From positions 1 through 25,775 of the forward strand of contig JAEWPX010000043.1 of assembly GCA_023399375.1 (NCBI GenBank): a DNA stretch of 25,775 nucleotides, written 5' to 3'. The stretch comes from Pseudomonadota bacterium (GTDB taxonomy: Bacteria; Desulfobacterota; Desulfovibrionia; Desulfovibrionales; Desulfovibrionaceae). The notes beneath the pieces are model-generated. The model did not search any database, was not told the DNA's origin, and worked only from the letters and a program-made list of their open reading frames with translations. Position numbers and translations under genes: made by a program. Positions 15,257 through 21,313 of this stretch are shown one piece after another (within the stretch, counting starts at the first letter, position 1; the number at the start of each line of letters is the position of its first letter).

Positions 15257-15697
15257 TTACTTGCCGATTTCCAGGGCTTTGTTGAACATGTTCTTGACGG
15301 TGCCGATGGATGAGCTCGACGCCTCGTAGCTGCGCATGGCCGTGATCATGTTGGCCATTTCCTCGACCACGTTGATGTCGGGGTAGGCCACGTAGCCGTC
15401 GGCATTGGCGTCGGGATGGCCGGGCTCGTACTGCATGCGGAAGGGGCGGTTGTCGTTGACGATGCCCGTCACCTTGACGCCGGCCAGATCCCGGTCCTGG
15501 GCCGTCTGCATGGCCTTGGAAAACGGCGTGTCCAGGGGCGTGGATTCCAGCATCACGGACTTGCGCACGTAGGGGCCGCCGCCGTTCACCGAGCGCGTGG
15601 TCCTGATGTTGGCCAGGTTCATGGAGATGGTGTTCATCAGGGTGCGTTGGGCGGACATGCCCGACGACCCGATATCCATGGCGCTGAAGAGGTCCAT
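15257..15697 (-). CDS. flgC: Flagellar proximal rod protein FlgC
   Basis: A 146-residue rod component. It starts MDLFSAMDIGSSGMSAQRTL with the N-terminal rod/hook motif (MSAQRTLMNTISMNLANIRT) and ends with the C-terminal family motif (NVVEEMANMITAMRSYEASS). The central YVAYPDINVVEEM is characteristic of FlgC. Its ATG begins one base after the flgB stop, and the ribosome site GGAGG lies within the end of flgB, so translation is coupled. Length is usual (about 135-150). Confidence 0.96.
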   Translation of the reverse strand: MDLFSAMDIGSSGMSAQRTLMNTISMNLANIRTTRSVNGGGPYVRKSVMLESTPLDTPFSKAMQTAQDRDLAGVKVTGIVNDNRPFRMQYEPGHPDANADGYVAYPDINVVEEMANMITAMRSYEASSSSIGTVKNMFNKALEIGK

Positions 15698-15698
15698 A

Positions 15699-16109
15699 CT
15701 ACTTGCCTCCTTCCGTGATGACCCGTTGCAGGCCTTCGAAGCTCCTCTTGGTGATATCGGTCAGGGCGTTGTACATGAGGGTGTTCTTCGCCATGATCGA
15801 CATCTCTTTATCCATATCCACGCTGTCCAGGCCCGCGACCACCCGGGGCTTCCAGCCCATCTCCAGGTTTCCCTGAAAGCCGGCGGCGGAAAACGCCGAC
15901 GGCAGGTGGCTGCCCGAGGTGCGCGTCATCTTGCCGTGCTCGTCGAGGTCGAGGGCGGATTGCAGTTCCTTCTCGAACTCCAGCCGGCGCGCCTTGAACG
16001 AGGGGACGTCCTGGTTGGCCAGGTTGGTCATGACGACATTCTGACGGTCCAGGCGCAGGTCCATGACCTTCCCAAGGAGCGCTATGTTATCGGGATACAT
16101 TGATTTCAT
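15699..16109 (-). CDS. flgB: Flagellar proximal rod protein FlgB
   Basis: A 136-residue rod component and the first gene of the flgBC-fliEFGHI operon. The N-terminal motif is LGKVMDLRLDRQNVVMTNLANQDVPSFKARRLEFEKEL, which carries the ANxxTPGYKA-like site shared by rod proteins (given here as DVPSFKARRLEF). The C-terminus has SIMAKNTLMYNALTDI. The first ATG is preferred over the one three codons later because AGGAGG lies ten bases upstream of it. A sigma-54-type promoter lies about 67-81 bp upstream of the start codon. Confidence 0.95.
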   Translation of the reverse strand: MKSMYPDNIALLGKVMDLRLDRQNVVMTNLANQDVPSFKARRLEFEKELQSALDLDEHGKMTRTSGSHLPSAFSAAGFQGNLEMGWKPRVVAGLDSVDMDKEMSIMAKNTLMYNALTDITKRSFEGLQRVITEGGK

Positions 16110-16175
16110 GTCGTTTATTCCTCCTGTTCCCAGGTGCCGGCCCCTGCGGACCGGCCGTTGTCGCGACTCTACTGG

Positions 16176-16190
16176 GCAAAAAGCGTTCCA
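16176..16190 (-). promoter_or_regulatory. Sigma-54 promoter for the flgB operon
   Basis: Minus-strand reading: TGGAACG, CTTT, TTGC, i.e. the -24/-12 layout GG-N10-GC with one departure from TGGCACG-N4-TTGC. The start would fall near 16164, about 55 nt before the flgB ATG. Sigma-54 control of middle flagellar genes is common in polar-flagellated proteobacteria (established), and this fits. Confidence 0.75.
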
Positions 16191-16329
16191 GCGCGAAACC
16201 CCTCCTCGCGCCGACCAGGCATTTTTTGCCCAAACCCCCGTTTCACTTTCTCATAAAACCATGCGGCAAAACCGGTCGCCTGCGGCCGAAACGCCGCCCG
16301 GTACCGTGTTTGTCCCGGCAGGCGGCCTC

Positions 16330-16344
16330 TGGCACGAGGCTTGC
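16330..16344 (+). promoter_or_regulatory. Consensus sigma-54 promoter for the TPR gene
   Basis: TGGCACG, AGGC, TTGC followed by T: a complete match to the sigma-54 consensus with GG-N10-GC spacing. It points to the TPR gene; the start should be near 16356, leaving a leader of about 133 nt. The 139 bp between this promoter and the divergent flgB promoter probably hold shared activator sites. An inverted CGCCTGC / GCAGGCG pair at about 16275-16324 is one candidate. The 16110-16488 gap has no gene of its own. Confidence 0.8.
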
Positions 16345-16488
16345 TTCGGCCTTCGTGCCCGGCAGGACGCGCCGCCGGCGCCGGCCACCCAGGCCGACAA
16401 GACGCGAAAAAAAACGGCGCAGGGATTGCGCGCCAACCGGCGATGCCGCCGCCACGGCACAACGCGGCGTCGGGAACGGAGGGGAATC

Positions 16489-17061
16489 ATGAGTGGGCAG
16501 CTGGATTACGAAATCAACAAGGAACTCGGCGAGTGCTACCTTTTCATGGGCGACCTGGACAAGGCCGAGGAGTACTACACCAAGGCCATGAGCAATAACG
16601 GCATCCATTCGGATCCGTATCTGGGCCTGGCCACCATCGCCGTGCAGCGCGGACAGCTCGAGGACGCCATGCACCTGTACCGCAAGGCGTCGAACATCGA
16701 AGCCGACGACAGGGCGCTCTCCGGCATGGCGCTCATTGAAATGGAACGCGGCGAACGCGCCGAGGCCTTCACCCATTTCAAGGGCGCGCTCACCCGCAAC
16801 CCGGAAAACCTCGTGGCCCTTTTCGGCCTCGTGCGCCTGGCCCATGCCGACGCCCGTATCGAGGAGGCCCTGCCCTACCTGCAGGACTACCTCACCGTGG
16901 ACCCCGCCAAGCACGAAGTGCGCTTCACCCTGGCCGGCTGCCTGGTCAGCCTCGGCCGCAACGCCGAAGCCGGCGCGCAGCTCGACGCCATCCTCGCCCA
17001 GGAGCCCGGCCACGACGCCGCCCGCGAACTGGCCGAGGAACTCAAGCGCATCGCCGCCTAG
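16489..17061 (+). CDS. TPR-repeat protein linked to the flagellar regulon
   Basis: A 190-residue cytoplasmic protein made almost entirely of about five tetratricopeptide repeats: ELGECYLFMGDLDKAEEYYT, LGLATIAVQRGQLEDAMHLY, SGMALIEMERGERAEAFTHF, LFGLVRLAHADARIEEALPY and FTLAGCLVSLGRNAEAGAQL, each with the G-x8-A pattern. No signal peptide. The start at 16489 has GGAGGGG six bases upstream; the in-frame extension to 16063 crosses both sigma-54 promoters and has no protein-like character. Because a consensus sigma-54 promoter drives it and it diverges from the flgB operon, a flagellar chaperone, assembly or regulatory role is likely (inference). No enzymatic motif. Confidence 0.87.
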   Translation: MSGQLDYEINKELGECYLFMGDLDKAEEYYTKAMSNNGIHSDPYLGLATIAVQRGQLEDAMHLYRKASNIEADDRALSGMALIEMERGERAEAFTHFKGALTRNPENLVALFGLVRLAHADARIEEALPYLQDYLTVDPAKHEVRFTLAGCLVSLGRNAEAGAQLDAILAQEPGHDAARELAEELKRIAA

Positions 17062-17090
17062 TAGAACCGATTTTTCCCCCTCCGCGCCGT

Positions 17091-17118
17091 CCGGCCGCTT
17101 CCCCGAAGAAGCGGCCGG
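17091..17118. terminator. GC hairpin after the TPR gene
   Basis: An 11-bp perfect stem, CCGGCCGCTTC (17091-17101) and GAAGCGGCCGG (17108-17118), around CCCGAA. No T-run follows on either strand. It may be an mRNA 3'-end hairpin or a Rho-assisted stop separating the TPR gene from purH. A second small stem, CCTCGC/GCGAGG at 17168-17190, covers the purH ribosome site. Confidence 0.45.
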
Positions 17119-17198
17119 CGGCCCCGGCAGCGTCCCGCGCCCTTGCCATCGGCCGGCGCGTGTGGCACCTCGCCCGAAAAACAAGCGAGGTCCCACTC

Positions 17199-17792
17199 AT
17201 GGAATACCTGCCCGTCAAACGTGCGCTTTTAAGCGTCACCGACAAGTCCGGCCTGCCCGAACTGGCCCGTTTCCTCTGCGCCGCCGGCGTCGAACTCGTT
17301 TCCACGGGCGGCACCCGCAAACAGCTCCTCGACGCGGGCCTCCCCGTCACCTCCGTCAGCGACGTGACGGGCTTCCCCGAGATCATGGGCGGCCGCGTCA
17401 AAACCCTGCACCCGGCCATCCACGGCGGCATCCTCGCCGACAAGGACAACCCCGACCACCTCGCCACCATCGCCAAGCACGGCATCGCCGCCTTCGACAT
17501 GGTGGTCGTCAACCTCTACGCCTTCGGCAAGGCGCTCGAAAAAGGCCTGCCGCTGGCCGAGATGATCGAGCAGATCGACATCGGCGGCCCAACCCTGTTG
17601 CGGGCCTCGGCAAAAAATTTCGGCAGCATCCTCGTCGTGCCCGATCCCGCCTTCTACCCCGAGGTCATGGACGCCCTGGCCCAAAACGCCATGAAGGCCC
17701 CCCTGCCCCTGCGCCGGAAAACCGCCGCCGCCACCTTCCGCGCCACGAGCACCTACGACGACGCCATCGCGACGTACCTGGCGAACGCGTAA
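17199..17792 (+). CDS. purH: IMP cyclohydrolase, stand-alone domain
   Basis: A 197-residue enzyme for the last step of IMP synthesis, closing FAICAR to IMP. It corresponds to the N-terminal MGS-like cyclohydrolase domain of bifunctional PurH: ALLSVTDKSGL, STGGT at 35-39, GGRVKTLHPAIHGGIL at 64-79, NLYAF at 105-109, DIGGPTLLRASAKNF at 127-141. The catalytic residues K68, Y107, D127 and K139 sit within three positions of those of human PurH (K66, Y104, D125, K137). It stops exactly at the domain boundary (RRKTAAATFRATSTYDDAIATYL) and the AICAR transformylase domain of about 320 residues is absent; no remnant follows. The start is ATG 17199 with GAGG upstream, not the GTG at 17160. Element copy C follows the stop codon. 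Confidence 0.9.
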   Translation: MEYLPVKRALLSVTDKSGLPELARFLCAAGVELVSTGGTRKQLLDAGLPVTSVSDVTGFPEIMGGRVKTLHPAIHGGILADKDNPDHLATIAKHGIAAFDMVVVNLYAFGKALEKGLPLAEMIEQIDIGGPTLLRASAKNFGSILVVPDPAFYPEVMDALAQNAMKAPLPLRRKTAAATFRATSTYDDAIATYLANA

Positions 17793-17794
17793 GT

Positions 17795-17875
17795 AGGGGG
17801 AGAGAAAAGAGGAAGATGCCTCCGGCGGCCGGGGGGGATCATCCCCCCCGGACCCCCTTGGCGCGAAAAGGGAGG
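17795..17875 (+). repeat. Two-hairpin 3' element, copy C
   Basis: Starts two bases after the purH stop. Purine tract 17795-17815, core GCCTCCGGCGGCC at 17818-17830, hairpin I with arms CCGGGGGGG (17829-17837) and CCCCCCCGG (17843-17851) around ATCAT, joint GGACC overlapping that stem, hairpin II CCCTT/AAGGG (17855-17872). The 3' arm of hairpin II runs into GGGAGG, the ribosome site of the next gene (ATG at 17881), so this copy could also influence its translation. Confidence 0.82.
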
Positions 17876-17880
17876 AAGCC

Positions 17881-18861
17881 ATGGTCGCCGCGATCGTGCT
17901 CGCGCAGCCGCTCAATGGGGAAAGCCGGCGTCTGGCCGGGGAACTGGCCGCGCCGCTGGGAGGATTTCTTTCTTTAAGCGACATTGCGCCGGCCGATCGG
18001 GACGCGACCCTGGCCCAGGCCCGGGTGGTCATGGCCTTCAAGCCGCAGCGGGAATTGGGCGACGCCCTGGGCCACCTCGGCCCGGGACAGCTGTTGCAGA
18101 TCGTCTCGGCAGGCCTCGACGACCTGCCCTTCGACGCCCTGCCGCCCGGGCTCGTCGTCGCCGGCAATTCCGGCGCGTTCGACCGCCCCATGGCCGAGCA
18201 CGCCCTGGCCATGGTCCTGTGCCTGGCCAAGCGGCTGCGCGAGGAAGACGCGGCCATGCGCCGGGGCCGGTTCAACCAGATGGCCCCGAACCTGCTCCTT
18301 GCCGGCAAGAAGGCCGCGGTGCTCGGGCTCGGCGGCGCGGGCAAGGCCGTGGCCAGGCTCCTGACAGCGTTCGGCATGGAGGTCTTCGCGCTCAACACCT
18401 CGGGCAGGACCGACGAACCCGTGACCTTCGTCGGCACGCGCGACGCCCTGGACACGATCCTCGCCGACGCGCAGGTCGCGGTCCTCACCCTGCCCTACAC
18501 CCGGCTCACCCACGAACTGATCGGCGCGCGCGAACTGGCCCTGCTGCGCCCGGACGCCATCCTGGTCAACGTGGCCCGGGGCGAGATCCTTTCCCAGGGC
18601 GACCTCTACGCGCACCTGCGCGACCACCCCGCATTCCGGGCCGGCCTGGAATCCTGGTGGGTGGAGCCCATGCGCCACGGCCGCTTCGAGCTGGCCTTCC
18701 CTTTCCTCGACCTGCCGAACCTCCTGGCCTGCCCGCACAATTCGTTCAACGTGCCCGAATGGCAGCGCCTGTGCCTGGAAGGAGCCTTCGCCAACGCGGG
18801 CCGCTTCCTGCGCGGCGAGGCGATCACGGGCGTCATGCGACCACAGCTGCACCGCATCTGA
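17881..18861 (+). CDS. D-isomer-specific 2-hydroxyacid dehydrogenase
   Basis: A 326-residue NAD(P)-dependent oxidoreductase of the D-lactate/phosphoglycerate/glyoxylate reductase group. The Rossmann loop GLGGAG is at 149-154; the catalytic triad is R233 (in VNVARGE), E262 (in WWVEP) and H286 (in CPHNSFN). The residue SAGLDDLP at 76-83 replaces the usual GxGxDxID of substrate-binding domains. Length is typical. The family reduces a 2-keto acid to the D-hydroxy acid, but the substrate cannot be named. GGGAGGA precedes the ATG, and the gene begins just after element copy C, 88 bp downstream of purH. It converges with the gene at 18885 with a 23-bp gap and no evident terminator. Confidence 0.88.
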   Translation: MVAAIVLAQPLNGESRRLAGELAAPLGGFLSLSDIAPADRDATLAQARVVMAFKPQRELGDALGHLGPGQLLQIVSAGLDDLPFDALPPGLVVAGNSGAFDRPMAEHALAMVLCLAKRLREEDAAMRRGRFNQMAPNLLLAGKKAAVLGLGGAGKAVARLLTAFGMEVFALNTSGRTDEPVTFVGTRDALDTILADAQVAVLTLPYTRLTHELIGARELALLRPDAILVNVARGEILSQGDLYAHLRDHPAFRAGLESWWVEPMRHGRFELAFPFLDLPNLLACPHNSFNVPEWQRLCLEGAFANAGRFLRGEAITGVMRPQLHRI

Positions 18862-18884
18862 GGCGGCGGCCGGTCCGCCCCCCT

Positions 18885-19262
18885 TCAGGCCACGGCGCGA
18901 AACATGCTCGGGGCAACGCGCTGCGTCGCCGTGGCGGCGGCCGCCTGGTAGCCGGCCAAAGCCTGGCGGCGGCGCAAGGGAGTCGGCGAGGCGGCATCCG
19001 CAAGCTGCGGCGAACCGGAGGCATCCTGGAGTTGGGCCGCAGCCGCGGCGGCGTCCAGGGCGTCGGTGAAGGAAGTTTGCGCCGAGGCTCCGGAAAGGTC
19101 GAATTCGTAATCCGTGGCCGAGTAGCTGACGGAAAAGGGACCGAAGGAGAGCGTGGCGTCGCGGGTGATGCGTTTGCCGCCGACCTGCGGCGCGCACGCG
19201 ACCAGACGCGAGGATTCGCGCTGGTAGGCCGAGGCGGCGGTGACGGCGGCAATGGGGGCCAT
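18885..19262 (-). CDS. Hypothetical alanine-rich protein
   Basis: A 125-residue protein I do not recognise. The ATG at 19262 is preceded by CGGAG at a nine-base spacing; the frame remains open further upstream but without a ribosome site. The N-terminal MAPIAAVTAASAYQRESSRL, a middle segment with beta character (ATLSFGPFSVSYSATDYEFD) and an alanine-rich C-terminal half with GYQAAAATATQRVAPSMFRA are visible. No membrane segment and no enzymatic motif. The window shows no terminator between it and its neighbours. The 153 bp between its start and the dehydrogenase stop at 19416 hold nothing recognisable. Confidence 0.55.
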   Translation of the reverse strand: MAPIAAVTAASAYQRESSRLVACAPQVGGKRITRDATLSFGPFSVSYSATDYEFDLSGASAQTSFTDALDAAAAAAQLQDASGSPQLADAASPTPLRRRQALAGYQAAAATATQRVAPSMFRAVA

Positions 19263-19415
19263 GGGCGCACTCCGGGCGCAAACGCGCCACGACAGGAAGC
19301 GCGAGCATGCCTGCCCTCGCGGCCCCGCACGGCGGGAACCGGCTCCGTCCATGGAGGTAAGGACTTTTTATGTAACTAGCCCGCGTCGCCATGGCAAGGG
19401 GCGCGGCGGCGGCGG

Positions 19416-20462
19416 TTATGCCGCGAAGCAGCCGACGAGCCTAGCGTCGTTGTCCAGGATGGCCCGCACCTCGCCCAAACACTCGCGCAGCGACAGCACC
19501 GTGAAGAAATCGTCCTTGACGCTCGGCGCGCGTTTGACGGCGGCAAGCCATTCCTCGCGGGAAAAGGGATCGGCGCGCACGGCGTCGAAAAAGCCCGTGG
19601 CCGAAAAAAGCCGGGCCAGCGCCTCGGTCTGCTGGCCGCCCTGCAACCGGCTCACGACGTAGCCGGCCACGCCGACCTGCAGGCCGTGCAGCCGGGGCCG
19701 GGCCGAGGAGGCGTCCAGGGCGTGGGAAATGAGGTGTTCCGAGCCGCTGGCCGGACGCGAGGAGCCGCAGATCTCCATGGCGATGCCGTTTAACATCAGC
19801 GCCGTGCCGAGCAGTTCCATGCCCTTGGCGTCGAAGCTCGGGTTGTCCATGAACTGGTGCACGGTGGCGTCGGATAAAAGGGCGGCGAGGTCGTCCACCG
19901 GCTCGCCGCGGTGGTGGAAGGCCAGTTTCCAGTCGAAGACCGCGGTCAGCTTGGAGGCCAGGTCGCCCACGCCCGAAAGCCACAGGATGCGCGGGGCCGA
20001 GAGGCACACGTCCGTGTCGATGACCACCCCCTGGGGCAGGGCGGCGGCCAGGGAGCGCCGCGCCCCGGCCATGGTCAGGCTCGACTGCGGGCTGCAAAAG
20101 CCGTCGTTGGAAAGGGACGTCGGCGCGGCGAAATAGGGAAGCCGCGCCAGGAAGGCCAGGTACTTGGCCATGTCGAGCGCCTTGCCGCCGCCGATGCCGA
20201 CCACGGCGGCGACCTTTTTCGGCAGGGCGGCGAACGCGGCGGCCGCGTCCTCGAAACGGTTGTCCGCCGCCTCGCATGAGGAAACGGCCTCGATGCCCTC
20301 GCGGGCCAGCCCGTCCCGCGCCGCCGCGAGCACGGCCGGCGGCAGGCCCTGGCTGGCCAGGACCACGACGCGGTAGAGCCCGGCCCGGCGCAGATAGATG
20401 CCCAGGCGCGCCAGGGCCCCGGGTTTGATGCGCACGAGCCCGGGCACGGAAATCGTCTTCAT
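19416..20462 (-). CDS. sn-Glycerol-1-phosphate dehydrogenase-like enzyme (AraM/EgsA type)
   Basis: A 348-residue NAD(P)H-dependent dehydrogenase of the iron/zinc-type dehydroquinate synthase-like superfamily. The dinucleotide loop is GGGKALD at 91-97, followed by PTSLSNDGFCSP (114-125), a phrase specific to the G1P dehydrogenase branch. Metal ligands fit D167 (GVGDLASK), H243/H247 (SGSEHLISH) and H259 (LHGLQVG). The archaeal enzyme reduces dihydroxyacetone phosphate to sn-glycerol-1-phosphate, the backbone of archaeal lipids; bacterial homologues such as AraM do the same. Its ATG overlaps the HAD phosphatase stop by four bases (ATGA), so the two form a coupled pair. Other polyol-phosphate substrates are possible. 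Confidence 0.82.
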   Translation of the reverse strand: MKTISVPGLVRIKPGALARLGIYLRRAGLYRVVVLASQGLPPAVLAAARDGLAREGIEAVSSCEAADNRFEDAAAAFAALPKKVAAVVGIGGGKALDMAKYLAFLARLPYFAAPTSLSNDGFCSPQSSLTMAGARRSLAAALPQGVVIDTDVCLSAPRILWLSGVGDLASKLTAVFDWKLAFHHRGEPVDDLAALLSDATVHQFMDNPSFDAKGMELLGTALMLNGIAMEICGSSRPASGSEHLISHALDASSARPRLHGLQVGVAGYVVSRLQGGQQTEALARLFSATGFFDAVRADPFSREEWLAAVKRAPSVKDDFFTVLSLRECLGEVRAILDNDARLVGCFAA

Positions 20463-21118
20463 GACGCATCCTCCCGCCCGAGAAGCATGGCCGCGATGTC
20501 CGACCAGGCCGCGAACCCGCGAAACCCCTCGCCGCGCTCGCGCAGCGCCCCGGCCAGATCGCCCCGGGCGAAGCGCAGCCCGGCCGGCACGAGCAGCGCG
20601 GCCGGCAGGTCGGCGAACCCGTCGCCGGCAAAGGCCACCGTCTGCGCCCGGCGCATGGCGTCGCGCACCACGGCCGCCTTGTCCACGCCCGTCCCGGCGC
20701 AGGTGAAGGACGAGGGCGGCGGCGCGTCCATGACCAGCGGCCCGCCCGGCAGGTATTGCCCGGGGTTGGCGTAGACGCGAAGGCGCACCCCCGCCCCGTC
20801 GAGCAGGCGGCGGATGTACCAGTCGCAGCCGGCCGAGGCCACGACCACCTCCCAGCCCGCCGCTTGCAGCCGGTCAAGGGCAGCGGGCAGGCCGGGATCG
20901 AGGCCCATGTCCGCGACCAAGGCCAGCGCCGCCGCCTCCGGGGCGCGGATGCGGGAAAAGATGGTGCGCAGGGCCTCGAAATGGGTCATCCGCCCGGCGA
21001 GGTATTCCCGCCACGGGGTCAGGGCGTCCGGCGGCAACAGGCGCGCTGCCGCCAGGGAATAGAAGTCCTCGGCGGTCATGGTGCCGTCGAAATCGCTGAC
21101 CAGTACGGCGTCGGGCAT
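20459..21118 (-). CDS. HAD-family phosphatase (MtnX-like)
   Basis: A 219-residue hydrolase with all four HAD motifs: I, DFDGTMT with nucleophile D9 and D11; II, VVVASAGCDWY; III, the Lys in GVDKAAVV; IV, GDGFADLPAA. The FTCAGTGVDK segment resembles the C-x-x-C-G-x-C-K region of MtnX, the 2-hydroxy-3-keto-5-methylthiopentenyl-1-phosphate phosphatase. Since it is translationally coupled to a glycerol-1-phosphate dehydrogenase-like enzyme, a small sugar- or polyol-phosphate is the likely substrate (inference). ATG 21118 has GGAGAGGG just upstream; an extension to 21166 precedes the HAD fold and lacks a ribosome site. Confidence 0.83.
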   Translation of the reverse strand: MPDAVLVSDFDGTMTAEDFYSLAAARLLPPDALTPWREYLAGRMTHFEALRTIFSRIRAPEAAALALVADMGLDPGLPAALDRLQAAGWEVVVASAGCDWYIRRLLDGAGVRLRVYANPGQYLPGGPLVMDAPPPSSFTCAGTGVDKAAVVRDAMRRAQTVAFAGDGFADLPAALLVPAGLRFARGDLAGALRERGEGFRGFAAWSDIAAMLLGREDAS

Positions 21119-21142
21119 GCATCCCTCTCCGTGCGTTGGGTG

Positions 21143-21250
21143 TTGCGCAGGCGCAAGGCGCGGCAAAGCTCCTCGGCCATGCCTGACATAAGCCGAAACC
21201 GCTCACGAGGCCAGCGACGATTGCGCAAAGGCGCGGCAACGCCCTTGCGC
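21143..21250. promoter_or_regulatory. Repeated GCGCAA-rich motifs in a divergent control region
   Basis: Two similar 19-20-nt segments, at 21151-21169 and 21223-21242, share GCGCAA, GGCGCGGCAA and a final GC. TTGCGC motifs occur at 21143-21148 (as part of a near-perfect palindrome with GCGCAA at 21151-21156), 21221-21228 (TTGCGCAA) and 21245-21250, the last four bases before the sulP -35. They could be operator sites for a regulator of the divergent HAD-dehydrogenase and sulP genes. Confidence 0.4.
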
Positions 21251-21253
21251 GGC

Positions 21254-21281
21254 TTGACCGGCCAGGGCAGCGAGGTATTGT
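21254..21281 (+). promoter_or_regulatory. Sigma-70 promoter for sulP
   Basis: TTGACC (21254-21259), 16-nt spacer, TATTGT (21276-21281). Start expected near 21288, only about 26 nt before the ATG at 21314. The hexamers are the same pair (TTGACC, TATTGT) as in front of fur. Confidence 0.65.
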
Positions 21282-21313
21282 GGAGCATCGCCCCTGCCCT
21301 TTTGGAGGACGCC

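Noticed and set aside
16063..16488. In-frame N-terminal extension of the TPR protein
   Set aside because: Crosses both sigma-54 promoters, is low-complexity Arg/Pro-rich, and a good ribosome site exists at 16478-16484.
17160..17176. TGGCAC-like sigma-54 site upstream of purH
   Set aside because: TGGCACCTCGCCCG has no GC at the required -12 spacing and no TTGC.
17168..17190. Hairpin CCTCGC/GCGAGG covering the purH ribosome site as a possible riboswitch
   Set aside because: Only a 6-bp stem with an 11-nt loop; no purine-riboswitch junction or other aptamer is visible.
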